Below are positions 1-8,931 of a stretch of 36,289 bases of DNA, piece by piece (position 1 is the stretch's first letter; each line of letters opens with the position of its first letter). Source of the DNA: Salinicola corii (lineage in GTDB: Bacteria; Pseudomonadota; Gammaproteobacteria; Pseudomonadales; Halomonadaceae). Made by a program: the position numbers and the translations under genes. The stretch is from assembly GCF_008298015.1 (NCBI RefSeq), contig NZ_VTPX01000003.1, positions 1 through 36,289 of the forward strand, given 5' to 3'. The notes under the pieces were generated by a model, which made no database searches, was not told where the DNA came from, and saw nothing but the letters and a program-made list of their open reading frames with translations.

Positions 1-1830
1 CTGCTGCGCTTCATCACCTGCGGCAGTGTCGATGACGGCAAGTCCACCCTGATCGGGAGGCTGTTGCACGACTCCAAGATGATCTACGAGGACCAACTGG
101 CCGCGATCACCCAGGCATCAAAGACCAGCGGCACGACCGGCGACAAGGTCGATCTGGCGCTGCTGGTGGATGGCCTGCAGTCGGAGCGCGAGCAGGGCAT
201 CACCATCGATGTCGCCTATCGTTTCTTCTCCACCGACAAGCGCAAGTTCATCATCGCCGACACGCCGGGCCACGAGCAGTACACCCGCAACATGGCCACC
301 GGGGCCTCCACCGCGAGCCTGGCGATCATCCTGATCGATGCCCGTCACGGCATCCAGACCCAGACGCGGCGTCACAGTTACATCTGTTCGTTGTTGGGTA
401 TCCGCCATCTGGTCATTGCCATCAACAAGATGGACCTGGTTGACCATTCTCAGGAACGTTTCGACGAGATCGTTGCAGAGTACAAGACGTTCTCGAACAA
501 CCTGAACGATGCTGACCTCTACTTTGTGCCAATTTCCGCACTGGAAGGCGACAATGTCGTCAATCGCAGCGAGAACATGGATTGGTATGAAGGCGAATCC
601 CTGCTTCGTCTGCTGGAAAGTGTGGATGTCAAACACGACAGCAATCTCAAGGATCTGCGCTTTCCGGTGCAGTACGTCAACCGACCCAATCTGAACTTCC
701 GTGGGTACTGCGGAACGCTGGCTGCGGGCATTCTTCATCCGGGCGACGGCATTCGTGTGCTTGGTTCCGGCAGGACCTCCAGCGTCGAGAGCCTGATCAC
801 CTACGATGGCGAGCTGGAGGCGGCCTACCCCGGCCAGGCGATTACCGTCACCCTGAAAGACGAGATCGATATCTCGCGTGGTGACATGCTGGTGGCGGCG
901 GATAGCGAGCTGGAATCGACCACGGCCTTCACCTCGGACATCGTCTGGATGCACGACACGCCGTTGGAACTGGGGCGCGAGTACGAAATCAAGGCTGGCA
1001 CCAGCGTCGTCAGCGGCCGCGTGGCGCGGATCATCCATCAAACCGACGTCAACACGCTCGAGCATCACGCCGCCGAGACGTTACCGCTCAACGGTATTGC
1101 GCGCTGCCAGATCGAAGTCAAGCAGCCGCTGGCGCTGGACCCTTACGTGCGCTCGCCGCACTCCGGCAACTTCATCATCATCGACCGCATGACCAACGTG
1201 ACCGTTGGCGCAGGCATGGTGGTCGAGACGCTTAGCGCTAGCAATATCGTCTGGCACGACATGGCCGTGACCAAACAGCGCCGGGCCGAACGCAACCACC
1301 AGAAGCCGTGCATCATCTGGTTCACGGGGCTCTCCGGCGCGGGTAAATCGACTTCCGCCAATGCGCTCGAACGCCAACTGTTCGGCATGGGCTACAGCAC
1401 CTATCTGCTGGATGGCGACAACGTGCGGCACGGGCTGTGCGGCGACCTCGGCTTCAGTGACGATCAACGTCAGGAGAATATTCGCCGCGTGGGCGAGGTG
1501 GCCAAGCTGATGGTCGATGCCGGCATGATCACGCTGGTGTCGTTCATCTCACCATTCCAGCGCGATCGACAATTGGTGCGGGATATGGTCGACAGCGGCG
1601 AGTTCATCGAGGTATTCGTCAACACTTCCATCGATGTCTGCGAGCAGCGTGATCCCAAGGGGCTTTATCAAAAAGCCCGCGCGGGAGAGATTGCGGACTT
1701 CACCGGTGTCAGTTCGCCTTACGAGGAACCCGCAAAGCCGGAAATCGAGATCGATACGAGTAAGCTGAGCGTGGAAGAGACAGTGAGAGATCTGCTGCAG
1801 GCGCTGCGTAAGTACCAGGTTATCGTGTAA
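1..1830 (+). CDS. cysNC: Bifunctional sulfate adenylyltransferase subunit 1 / adenylylsulfate kinase (CysN-CysC), 5' end outside window
   Basis: This protein activates sulfate. The CysN GTPase half works with CysD to make APS, and the C-terminal APS kinase half phosphorylates APS to PAPS. The reading frame is open from base 1, so the true start lies upstream; 609 residues are visible. In window numbering, the CysN GTPase motifs are the P-loop GSVDDGKS (8-15), DTPGH (87-91) and NKMD (142-145), followed by EF-Tu-like beta domains. The CysC domain begins near residue 435 with P-loop GLSGAGKS (443-450) and the FISPF segment typical of APS kinases. It lies directly upstream of a polysaccharide locus with three sulfotransferase-like genes, so its PAPS could serve glycan sulfation as well as cysteine synthesis; that role is inference. 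A strong terminator follows the stop. CysD is presumably just upstream but is not visible. Confidence 0.96.
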   Translation: MLRFITCGSVDDGKSTLIGRLLHDSKMIYEDQLAAITQASKTSGTTGDKVDLALLVDGLQSEREQGITIDVAYRFFSTDKRKFIIADTPGHEQYTRNMATGASTASLAIILIDARHGIQTQTRRHSYICSLLGIRHLVIAINKMDLVDHSQERFDEIVAEYKTFSNNLNDADLYFVPISALEGDNVVNRSENMDWYEGESLLRLLESVDVKHDSNLKDLRFPVQYVNRPNLNFRGYCGTLAAGILHPGDGIRVLGSGRTSSVESLITYDGELEAAYPGQAITVTLKDEIDISRGDMLVAADSELESTTAFTSDIVWMHDTPLELGREYEIKAGTSVVSGRVARIIHQTDVNTLEHHAAETLPLNGIARCQIEVKQPLALDPYVRSPHSGNFIIIDRMTNVTVGAGMVVETLSASNIVWHDMAVTKQRRAERNHQKPCIIWFTGLSGAGKSTSANALERQLFGMGYSTYLLDGDNVRHGLCGDLGFSDDQRQENIRRVGEVAKLMVDAGMITLVSFISPFQRDRQLVRDMVDSGEFIEVFVNTSIDVCEQRDPKGLYQKARAGEIADFTGVSSPYEEPAKPEIEIDTSKLSVEETVRDLLQALRKYQVIV

Positions 1831-1896
1831 TTGGAAAATGTTGATAGGCATAGCGGTTATGTTCCGTAACGCTATTTTCGTCGCCTAAAAAACAGG

Positions 1897-1931
1897 CCTC
1901 CCAACCAGTGGTTGGGGGGTCATTGTTTTTG
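1897..1931 (+). terminator. Rho-independent terminator after cysNC
   Basis: A 10-bp stem (1897-1906 with 1910-1919, one G-T pair) and a 3-base loop AGT sit 66 bases after the cysNC stop. A-rich sequence precedes it, and a T-rich tail ending in five T follows. It separates sulfate activation from the glycan genes downstream. Confidence 0.85.
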
Positions 1932-1937
1932 TAACGA

Positions 1938-1966
1938 TTGACTGTCTATAAGTAAGAATATGTTAT
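1938..1966 (+). promoter_or_regulatory. Candidate sigma-70 promoter of the polysaccharide operon
   Basis: TTGACT at 1938-1943 and TGTTAT at 1961-1966 are separated by exactly 17 bases. They lie just after the cysNC terminator, in an AT-rich stretch. The -10 box matches consensus at only 4 of 6 positions, so this is a plausible rather than certain promoter. It would give a leader of about 280 bases that contains the ops motif at 2093. Confidence 0.45.
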
Positions 1967-2092
1967 TGTGCTCGTTGGATGTATATATTTTTTATGGTCT
2001 TTGCTATAAAAGAGCGCGGGGCTATTTCTGTAACCGCAGCTTTACGAAACTGATCAGTCCGCCAGGTCTGTTGGCAATGGTGGCATTAGTTC

Positions 2093-2104
2093 GGCGGTAG
2101 CGTG
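2093..2104 (+). promoter_or_regulatory. ops element (JUMPstart-type, RfaH recruitment) in the operon leader
   Basis: GGCGGTAGCGTG is an exact match to the ops 12-mer known from enterobacterial capsule, LPS and haemolysin operon leaders. There it pauses RNA polymerase and recruits the antiterminator RfaH. It lies on the coding strand, 148 bases before the first glycosyltransferase and downstream of the candidate promoter. A 7-bp hairpin (CTTGCCA, loop GCCA, TGGCAAG) follows shortly after. RfaH control fits a long polysaccharide operon. That RfaH acts here is inferred, since no rfaH gene is in the window. Confidence 0.7.
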
Positions 2105-2251
2105 TCCAGGTGGCTTGCCAGCCATGGCAAGGGTTTGGTGGTCGATAGAACCGCTTGTTGGGCAATGATTGTTTGGCCTGTGCCTGTAGGGAGTAGGCCA
2201 CCCTGCTCAGTAACATCCAAAGGTGGTGAAGGCATTTGACAAGGAGGTAAT

Positions 2252-3259
2252 GTGCGTAGCTTTATCAAGAAGCAAAAAGCGTGGTTGGCAGAACTGCTGC
2301 CATATATGAAAGCTGCCCGCAGGTGTGGCCGGTCCTTGAAGGTACAGAACAATCGCACCAAAACAATAAAGAAAAACGATATACTGCTATTTGTAACGAT
2401 GAAAAATGAGGTTCATCGTCTGGAGTACTTTTTCGAGTATTATCGAGGGCTAGGAGTCAATCATTTTTTCGTCGTCGATAATGGTTCTGATGACGGAACA
2501 TCAGAGTTTTTGGCCGCCCAGCAAGACGTAACCTCTTTTTATACAGAGGGCGGGTATAAGGATTCCAATTTTGGCATGCATTGGCTGAATTATTTATTGT
2601 TCAAATATGGCTGTGGTCATTGGTGCTTTACCTGTGATCCGGATGAATTTTTCATTTATCCCCATATGGAACATCGTTCCTTAAGAGATCTGACTAGCCA
2701 TCTCGAGAGTATCAATCAAGACTCTTTTTTCACTGTCATGCTGGATATGTACAGTGACAAGCCTGTTGCCGAATCCTACTACCAGGCGGGAACGGACCCT
2801 CTCGACACCTGCCCCTACTTCGATGGCAGCGGTTATTCCAAACAATACAATACCAATCACCGTAATTTGTTTGTCCAAGGCGGAGTGCGTCGGCGTATTT
2901 TTGCCAAGGAAGAGCCGGGGCATGCTCCTGCTCTGAATAAGGTGCCCTTGGTCAAATGGAAGTGGAATTACGTTTATATTTCTTCGATGCATATGATGCT
3001 GCCGCGCCGCCTGAATCGATGCATCGATGAGAGAATGCTGACTGGAGCATTGCTGCATTTTAAATTTATTGGTCAGCTAGACAATAAGGTGAGGCAGGAA
3101 ATGGTGGCGAAACAGCACTATAATGATTCGGCGGAATATAAGCAGTACGGCGCTGTTATTGAGAAGAAAGATGTTCTCTATAATGAGAACGTATCCGTTA
3201 AGTATTCGGGTTGGCAAGATTTGGCCCGCCGAGGGTTGATTAACTTGGGAGGTTGGTGA
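2252..3259 (+). CDS. GT2-type glycosyltransferase (Glyco_tranf_2_4-like)
   Basis: This is a predicted cytoplasmic GT-A glycosyltransferase of 335 residues; donor and acceptor are unknown. After about 45 basic residues it has the family opening LLFVTMKNEVHRLEYFFEYY, the segment VDNGSDDGTSEF, and an acidic metal-binding motif DPDEFF (D129-P-D131). These match the Glyco_tranf_2_4 family, often found in capsule or LPS loci. The start is GTG at 2252, preceded by AAGGAGGT at 2241-2248. Spacing is short, so a later start such as the ATG near 2305 is possible. It is the first gene after the ops-bearing leader, and its stop overlaps the earliest possible start of the next gene, so the two are probably co-transcribed. 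Confidence 0.8.
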   Translation: MRSFIKKQKAWLAELLPYMKAARRCGRSLKVQNNRTKTIKKNDILLFVTMKNEVHRLEYFFEYYRGLGVNHFFVVDNGSDDGTSEFLAAQQDVTSFYTEGGYKDSNFGMHWLNYLLFKYGCGHWCFTCDPDEFFIYPHMEHRSLRDLTSHLESINQDSFFTVMLDMYSDKPVAESYYQAGTDPLDTCPYFDGSGYSKQYNTNHRNLFVQGGVRRRIFAKEEPGHAPALNKVPLVKWKWNYVYISSMHMMLPRRLNRCIDERMLTGALLHFKFIGQLDNKVRQEMVAKQHYNDSAEYKQYGAVIEKKDVLYNENVSVKYSGWQDLARRGLINLGGW

Positions 3260-3264
3260 GCAAC

Positions 3265-5376
3265 ATGAAAGTCTCGTTTATTCTCCTTGCGCACGAACCT
3301 GCCGATAAGCTGAAGTCCCTTCTGGGGGCCCTACTCGGGGCAGGCAGCAATGTCTTCGTGCATCATGATGCTGGCACGCCAGGCAATCTGGCGGAAGCGG
3401 TGGCATCGTGGGGCTATGATCGGTTGCCGGGCAAGATTTTCTTTGCCGACCGAGTCAAGGTGGTTTGGGGAGAATGGTCCATCGTTCAAGCGACCCTGAA
3501 TTGTATCGACCAGATCCACCAGCATGATGAAGATAGTGACTACTTTATGTTGCTGTCGGGTTCATGTATGCCGGTTAAACCCATTCAATTGCTGGAAGAG
3601 TATCTGGAGCAGAGCGGCAAAGACCATATCGAGGCGGTCGATGCCGTGAAATACAATTGGATTACGGCGGGTATCCAAAAGGAGCGTTGGAGTCTATACC
3701 ACCTCTTCAACTGGCGGTATCAGCAGCGTCGTTTTGATTACTCACTGAAACTGCAGGAAAAATTAAAGGTCAATCGCAAGATCCCATTGGGCCATACTCC
3801 ACATATGGGGTCCCAATGGTGGTGTTTGCGGCGGTCCACGGTTCTATCGATTCACGACCTGGTCTCGAAGCGTTCGGTCCTCCGGCGATTTTACAAGCGA
3901 ACCTGGGTGCCTGATGAGTTGTTTTTCCAAACCATGGTGGCGAATCTGGTACCTAAAACCGAGGTCGTTGATGATCTTGTCACTCGCTATCGTTTCAATG
4001 AGTGGGGTGTTCCTAGAGTCTACTTTGACAATGATATTGCCGAGCTGTTGGCGGAGGAGAAGTTCTTTGTCAGAAAGGTCTCCCACACTGCATTGACGTT
4101 GCGTGAAAGACTGCGTCAGATCGCTATCATGAAAAATAGCGAGTTTGCTATCTATCTTGAGCGAGATTGCCATGAAGAATTGCTGGCGTTACGTTCCCAT
4201 CTTGATTTGCTCGAACACATTAAAGGCAATCAATGGTTCAATTTGGCGTCACATTTAGAGAATAAATTCGATTATATCAAGAGTATCCCCAGTCGCATCA
4301 TCGTATTGGTGGGTGGGGATAGAGAAACCAAGCGAGCGGCTTTGACGACATTGGACTCCATGCAGGATACGGTCGTCTACGGTGACCTATTCGATCCCCA
4401 GGAAGTTGGCGCGGGCTACGAGCACACGGGCTATCTTGGCATTAGCAAGGATGCCGTCAAGCTGGCACGGCATACCTGGCACCAGGTGCTAGGCGATATA
4501 GCCTATCACGCGCCAGGCAAAACGGTTGTTTTTTCTCTTGGTCGCAATGCCAAGCAATTCCTTGATGTGCTGCGCTGGAGCCCTTTGGTCAATGTCGTCA
4601 TGGTTGATGGTAAGTATACAGATTATCATTCCAGGACTGTGATGGAAGATCTGTATCTCAAAAGTCAAACCTATTACAAGCTGCAGCATCGGCATTGCCA
4701 CTTCTCTCGTATTTCTAATGAAAGCTTGAACGAATTGGTTGGACAATGCATAAGCAATAACCACTCTTGGCGTTATTTTTTGGGCGCATTGGAGTCAAAA
4801 CAAGCCAAGCAAAAGTGGCCAAGTCTGCTACGTCAAGATCACGATCACTATGCTTTTCTCAAAGCGCTACGCAGCCGAATGGTGGTTCTAATTACCGAGA
4901 ATGAAGGCGATAAAAGAAAAGTCATCGAGTTGATAGAAGGCAATCATTCAGTCAATGTCTTTACCAACGTTTTTGATGTCATATCCAGAGGAGACAGGAC
5001 CCTGGATTGGCACTATTATCTTTCCGATCTGGCTTATCTCAATGCCCAAGCCTCCGGTGAGCATATTTTTGCCATGCATTTCTCCACTGACGATATTCCG
5101 CGTCTCGAGACCTTGCGCTGGAAAAAAGAACTGTTGGTCATTCACGTCGAAGGAGAAAACGTTACGAGTGATAGTATAGTCCTGAGGCCGAAAGGGGCCA
5201 TGGATCAGTTCAAGGCCCAGGATAGAGTTCAGGCCGAGCGTGATCTTCTCAATATTTACATGCAAGAACGCCAGTGCGATTTCTTGTCATACCGTAACGA
5301 TGAAATGGACTGTTTCATGATCGATGTTCATAATTGGTTGACTGAACATGCTTACCAGTCGAACGAGCAGTTTTGA
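3265..5376 (+). CDS. GT14 core-2/I-branching-type glycosyltransferase with duplicated C-terminal domain
   Basis: The N-terminal ~290 residues resemble the GT14 family (core-2/I-branching beta-1,6-N-acetylglucosaminyltransferases and xylosyltransferases): FILLAHEPADKL, VVWGEWSIVQATL, YFMLLSGSCMPVKPI, MGSQWWCL, TWVPDELFFQT. These blocks recur in the gene at 12998. The C-terminal ~400 residues form a region I do not recognise. It seems to contain two diverged copies of one unit, starting near residues 343 (SRIIVLVGGDRETK) and 537 (SRMVVLITENEGDK), each ending in an RW...V(D/E)G block. ATG at 3265 is preferred; GGGAGG at 3247-3252 precedes it, and in-frame TTG 3253 or GTG 3256 are alternatives. 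The bare GT14 module is about 300 residues, so this protein is a fusion of 703 residues. The substrate is unknown. Confidence 0.82.
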   Translation: MKVSFILLAHEPADKLKSLLGALLGAGSNVFVHHDAGTPGNLAEAVASWGYDRLPGKIFFADRVKVVWGEWSIVQATLNCIDQIHQHDEDSDYFMLLSGSCMPVKPIQLLEEYLEQSGKDHIEAVDAVKYNWITAGIQKERWSLYHLFNWRYQQRRFDYSLKLQEKLKVNRKIPLGHTPHMGSQWWCLRRSTVLSIHDLVSKRSVLRRFYKRTWVPDELFFQTMVANLVPKTEVVDDLVTRYRFNEWGVPRVYFDNDIAELLAEEKFFVRKVSHTALTLRERLRQIAIMKNSEFAIYLERDCHEELLALRSHLDLLEHIKGNQWFNLASHLENKFDYIKSIPSRIIVLVGGDRETKRAALTTLDSMQDTVVYGDLFDPQEVGAGYEHTGYLGISKDAVKLARHTWHQVLGDIAYHAPGKTVVFSLGRNAKQFLDVLRWSPLVNVVMVDGKYTDYHSRTVMEDLYLKSQTYYKLQHRHCHFSRISNESLNELVGQCISNNHSWRYFLGALESKQAKQKWPSLLRQDHDHYAFLKALRSRMVVLITENEGDKRKVIELIEGNHSVNVFTNVFDVISRGDRTLDWHYYLSDLAYLNAQASGEHIFAMHFSTDDIPRLETLRWKKELLVIHVEGENVTSDSIVLRPKGAMDQFKAQDRVQAERDLLNIYMQERQCDFLSYRNDEMDCFMIDVHNWLTEHAYQSNEQF

Positions 5377-5444
5377 TGCACCTGTATAGGTCGATTGGCT
5401 ACCGCAAAATTCGATGGAACACCCAATTGGAGTACGAATAACTC

Positions 5445-6188
5445 ATGGCGGTTTTTCAAAGTTTTTGGCACGGGGAAGAACTGCCTGAGTTCGTAAAAAT
5501 AGCCATAAACTCGTTTTTGGCGCATGGCCATGAATACCATTTGTATTCTTATCGCGAGTTCGAGATCCCGGCCGGCGCCATCGGTATCGATGCAAGAGAG
5601 ATTCTGGAAGAATCCGAAATTTTCTACTATCGGAACGAGGATGGCTCTCGGGGAAGCATTGCCGCCTTTGCGGACCTGTTTCGCTATGAACTGCTCTCTC
5701 GGGTTGGGGGGTGGTGGGTAGATGCCGATGTATTGTGTCGATGTCGCCCCGGCGTCTTGCCGCCGGGAGAACTCTTCTTCGGTTGGGAAGACGAAGAGCG
5801 GATCTGCAACGCTATTCTCAAATTTCCGATTGGACATCCGATCTTGGAGGAGCTCAAGGAAAAATGCCGGGCAGCGGGCACGGACGCGCTGGAGTGGGGG
5901 CAGGTTGGTCCATATCTGCTGACCGCGATTGCCAAAGGCCATTCAATCACCCATCTGGCCTATCCTCCGGCCTATGCCTATCCTGTACATTGGCGTGAGT
6001 ATCAATACTATGTGCGACGTGCCGATACCAAGCAGGTTCAGCACAAGTTGCGAGGTACGCCCTTCGTACATCTTTGGCAGGAGATGTTCCGCAACGATGA
6101 AACGCTGAGCCTGGAAGTGCCGGAGGAAGGTTCGTTCTGGATGCGAATGTCCAAGCGCTATGGCGATCAATCGGGTCGTGGTCATTGA
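5445..6188 (+). CDS. DXD-motif glycosyltransferase (Gly_transf_sug type)
   Basis: This is a predicted sugar-nucleotide-dependent transferase of 247 residues. It starts MAVFQSFWHGEELP, a Gly_transf_sug-like opening. It has the segment AAFADLFRYELLSRVGGWWVDADV, carrying the D93-A-D95 metal-binding motif and the typical upstream helix. This is the fold used by capsular polysaccharide transferases such as those related to OCH1 and TcdA/TcdB. A GGAG lies about 11 bases before the ATG. The gap to the previous gene is 68 bases, with no clear terminator, so it probably belongs to the same operon. The minus-strand protein ending at 21948 carries a related C-terminal domain. Confidence 0.8.
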   Translation: MAVFQSFWHGEELPEFVKIAINSFLAHGHEYHLYSYREFEIPAGAIGIDAREILEESEIFYYRNEDGSRGSIAAFADLFRYELLSRVGGWWVDADVLCRCRPGVLPPGELFFGWEDEERICNAILKFPIGHPILEELKEKCRAAGTDALEWGQVGPYLLTAIAKGHSITHLAYPPAYAYPVHWREYQYYVRRADTKQVQHKLRGTPFVHLWQEMFRNDETLSLEVPEEGSFWMRMSKRYGDQSGRGH

Positions 6189-6282
6189 GTGGGCTGTATA
6201 GCAATCGCATCGCTCTCTGTTATCGTAGCAACAGGCCGTATATCGGTACCTCATTTTTCTTTCATTACCTTGAGCCCATGAC

Positions 6283-6774
6283 ATGTTCAAAGTCTACCAA
6301 TGCTTGTCTTCACGCCGATATCGCCTTGGAGTGGTGGCGATGACTGTGGTCCTGTATGGCGCCTTGAGTGGTTGCGCCACTTCGGGGGGCTCCCAGGGCC
6401 ATAACGTGGGCACGATGCGGGGAGGCGCGCCGACGGGGGAAGAGATCTCCAGCTTTCTCGATAACGCGACGCCCGGTAGCATTGCCACCTTTCAGAAGAG
6501 CCCGTGGGGGTCTAACGTATCGGTGATCGTTCAGAAACGCTATTTTTCCGCCAGCGGGATGATCTGTGCGCATCTGGACGTGGCTCGCGAGGGCGCAGTG
6601 CCGTCGAGTACTGGCGCTACTTCACAATCTGGCTCAGCACCACAAAGCGGTGTCGTACCAGGTAGCGTTGCGAATTATGGGCAACGGGCGCAAGTGGCTT
6701 GCCTTGTCCAAGGGAAGGGTTGGTATACCCAGCGTCTGGTAACACAACTGCTGGCGGCCCCCAGTACTTCGTAA
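6283..6774 (+). CDS. Small outer-membrane lipoprotein of the export locus
   Basis: This is a 163-residue protein with a basic N-terminus, a hydrophobic stretch (15-28) and a lipobox LSGC with Cys31, so it is predicted to be a lipoprotein after signal peptidase II cleavage. The mature part has a central block (TPGSIATFQKSPWGSNVSVIV...YFSASGMICAHL), a Ser/Gly-rich linker and a C-terminal VACLVQGKGWYTQRLV block. The layout resembles small surface lipoproteins that end in a conserved cysteine-containing strand, but I cannot name the family. It lies just before the KpsD-like gene, which suggests a helper role in polysaccharide export. The ribosome binding site is weak; Met20 would remove the n-region and is less likely. 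Confidence 0.7.
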   Translation: MFKVYQCLSSRRYRLGVVAMTVVLYGALSGCATSGGSQGHNVGTMRGGAPTGEEISSFLDNATPGSIATFQKSPWGSNVSVIVQKRYFSASGMICAHLDVAREGAVPSSTGATSQSGSAPQSGVVPGSVANYGQRAQVACLVQGKGWYTQRLVTQLLAAPSTS

Positions 6775-7046
6775 GAGCCGCTCACGACCTCGCGGGATTT
6801 GATCGGATAAGCGAAAACGTATAAAGGAGCGGAGCTGACATGGGCCCAAACGCGCATTCGACTGGGCTAGCGTTCCGGATCGTTTTCAACGACGTCTGGC
6901 CGATACGCATCAGGTCGTGTACAGGTTCTAACAAAAATCCAATGTCCATGCCCTTACCTCTACCTGTATCGTCCAAAATGGTAGGAAGCCACACAGGCCG
7001 GAGGGTAGATAGGCATGGACTGTGTGAACACAACAGGAAGTCGTGC

Positions 7047-8822
7047 ATGAAACATGCAGCATCGTTTTTCCGGGCCGGGTGTCTGGTGGCGGTAGCGTGC
7101 CTGAACGTGGGTGTTGCCAGTGCGCAATCGTTCGGTACCAGTAGCAACATTTTGGCGCCAGAGCAGCAGACCCAGTCGATGAGCTCGCAGACCGGCAATC
7201 AACAGCAGCAGCAACAGCAACAGCAGCAATCACCAGTCGACGACATGCCCCGCGCCGATTGGAACAATGCCAACTATGGCCCCGTTACCTCGCAGCAAGC
7301 GCCGCCAAACGCTGAGCAGGCGCCGGTCGATCCGGAAATGCTGCCGCCATTCGGGGAAAACCTTTTCTCCGGCGGGTTCCGGGGGGTGATGGCCGATGGT
7401 CTCAATCCGGCCTATACCATCAAACCTGGTGATCAGATCAATTTGCGGGTCTGGGGGGGGACGGAATTACAAAGTGTGCTGACGGTGGACTCCCAGGGGA
7501 ACATCTTTTTGCCTGGTATCGGGCCGCTCAATGTTCAGGGCATTTCCAATAGCGAGCTCAATGCCCGGGTTACGTCGGCGGTCAAGACCGTCTATCCGGA
7601 AAACGTGCAGGTATACACCAACCTGCAGGGTGTTCAGCCCGTTGGTGTTTTCGTGACCGGTTATGTCAAGGATCCGGGGCGATATTCCGGGACGCCGAGC
7701 GATTCGCTGCTCTACTTTCTCGATCAGGCCGGCGGCATCGACCAGGCGTTGGGCAGCTACCGGCACATCACGGTCAAGCGCAACGGCCAAGTCATCGGCA
7801 ACGCCGACCTCTACGACTTTTTGATTGACGGCAATATGCCTCACATTCAGTTCCGCGATGGCGATACCGTCGTGGTGGAGGAGCGTGGTCCTGCCGTAGC
7901 CGTGGTGGGGGATGTCGAAAAGCCGTTTCGTTACGAATTGGCCGACGAAACGCTGACAGGCAGCGATGTCGTCAACCTGGCGAGGTTACGTTCCGGTGTT
8001 ACTCATGTGTTGCTACGGGGAGATCGCCCGGAAGGCCCCTTCGCCAAATATTACACACTGGATGGCTTCCGGTCGGCGAATATAAGACGCGGCGACGAAG
8101 TAATGTTCAGTGCGGATCAGCGTAGTGAAAACATCGTCGTACAGCTGGAAGGAAGCTATTACGGACCCTCGCGCTATGTACTGCCGCGCGACGCTCACTT
8201 GGGCGAGTTCCTGAATGCGGTCGGCGTGCCCCAGAGCATGACCAGCTACAAGGACGTATCCATCCGCCGGGAGAGCGTAAAAGAGCAGCAGGAGGAATCG
8301 CTGAAGGATAGCTTGCGTCGCCTGGAGCAAACCTATCTCGGTTATCCTTCGCGAACGGCGAAAGAAGGCGAGATCCAGGTTCGTCAGGCCGAGTTGATCG
8401 AACGCTTCGTGCAGAAAGCGCGCCAGGTTGAGCCGACAGGCCGGCTGGTCGTCGCGCGTGGAGACGATATCGCGGATGTTCGCCTGCAGGATGGCGATGT
8501 CGTCACGATTCCGGAAAGCTCCGATTCGGTCCTGCTGAGTGGCGAGGTCGTCATTCCCCAGGCCATGGTCTATACACCGGGTATGAGCGCGGAAGACTAT
8601 ATCCAACAGGCTGGTGGCTTCACGCCTCGGGCGGATGACGATCAGGTCCTGGTCGTTCACCGCAATGGTGCGGTGGTTCATGCCGGCCAGACCCAGTTGC
8701 GCGCGGGTGACGAGATTCTGGTGCTACCGGCGGCACCGACCAGCAATATCGAACTGGCGTCGAGTATCACCCAGATCCTGTATCAGGTCGCCGTTGCCAC
8801 CAAGGTAGCCCTGGACCTCTAA
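7047..8822 (+). CDS. kpsD: KpsD-like periplasmic/outer-membrane polysaccharide export protein (Wza/OPX family)
   Basis: This protein guides polysaccharide across the periplasm and outer membrane. ATG at 7047, with AGGAAG at 7035-7040, gives 591 residues and a good signal peptide ending near ASAQS. The frame is open back to 6840, but that part has no protein-like character. The mature N-terminus contains ten consecutive Gln codons (7200-7229) in a low-complexity linker. The polysaccharide export domain begins near residue 123 (YTIKPGDQINLRVWG), followed by SLBB-type beta-grasp repeats (VFVTGYVKDPGRY, VAVVGDVEKPFRYEL, SVLLSGEVVIPQAM). E. coli KpsD is about 560 residues, so length and architecture fit. 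The neighbours are the ABC exporter subunits, as in ABC-dependent capsule loci. An exact ops 12-mer lies 41 bases into the gene. Confidence 0.9.
   Translation: MKHAASFFRAGCLVAVACLNVGVASAQSFGTSSNILAPEQQTQSMSSQTGNQQQQQQQQQQSPVDDMPRADWNNANYGPVTSQQAPPNAEQAPVDPEMLPPFGENLFSGGFRGVMADGLNPAYTIKPGDQINLRVWGGTELQSVLTVDSQGNIFLPGIGPLNVQGISNSELNARVTSAVKTVYPENVQVYTNLQGVQPVGVFVTGYVKDPGRYSGTPSDSLLYFLDQAGGIDQALGSYRHITVKRNGQVIGNADLYDFLIDGNMPHIQFRDGDTVVVEERGPAVAVVGDVEKPFRYELADETLTGSDVVNLARLRSGVTHVLLRGDRPEGPFAKYYTLDGFRSANIRRGDEVMFSADQRSENIVVQLEGSYYGPSRYVLPRDAHLGEFLNAVGVPQSMTSYKDVSIRRESVKEQQEESLKDSLRRLEQTYLGYPSRTAKEGEIQVRQAELIERFVQKARQVEPTGRLVVARGDDIADVRLQDGDVVTIPESSDSVLLSGEVVIPQAMVYTPGMSAEDYIQQAGGFTPRADDDQVLVVHRNGAVVHAGQTQLRAGDEILVLPAAPTSNIELASSITQILYQVAVATKVALDL
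7088..7099 (+). promoter_or_regulatory. Second exact ops 12-mer, inside the 5' end of kpsD
   Basis: GGCGGTAGCGTG occurs again on the coding strand within the signal-peptide codons of the KpsD-like gene, identical over 12 bases to the leader copy at 2093. It could be a second RfaH loading point for the export half of the locus. Because the bases also encode Val-Ala-Val-Ala residues of the signal peptide, chance cannot be excluded. Confidence 0.45.
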
Positions 8823-8931
8823 CGCATGGATCGAAGACCTTCAGGGATGATGGGCCACCCCACCGGCCTAATGAGTCCCTGCGGGTCGTTTATTTTGCGG
8901 CTTCTTTTTACCACTGTATAGCGAACATGCT

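Larger units (their letters stand above)
1831..2251. other. 421-base leader region between cysNC and the glycan operon
   Basis: This region contains the terminator, the candidate promoter, an AT-rich stretch around 1980-2015, the ops element and a small hairpin near 2113-2130. A 64-codon minus-strand reading frame (2022-2216) has no visible ribosome binding site and no domain I can name. I do not call it a gene. Confidence 0.6.

Noticed and set aside
118-1068. 316-codon minus-strand frame opposite cysNC
   Set aside because: It is a GC-rich shadow of a strongly conserved gene; its translation shows no domain or ribosome binding site.
2022-2216. Minus-strand 64-codon frame with a coding-like C-terminal stretch (NRPGGLISFVKLRLQ), possibly a transposase tail
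   Set aside because: It has no ribosome binding site, no recognised motif and no terminal repeats, and it lies opposite the ops element in the operon leader. It could be a relic, but I cannot support it as a gene.
6840-7046. N-terminal extension of the KpsD-like frame
   Set aside because: The signal peptide and ribosome binding site point to ATG 7047; the upstream part has no protein character.
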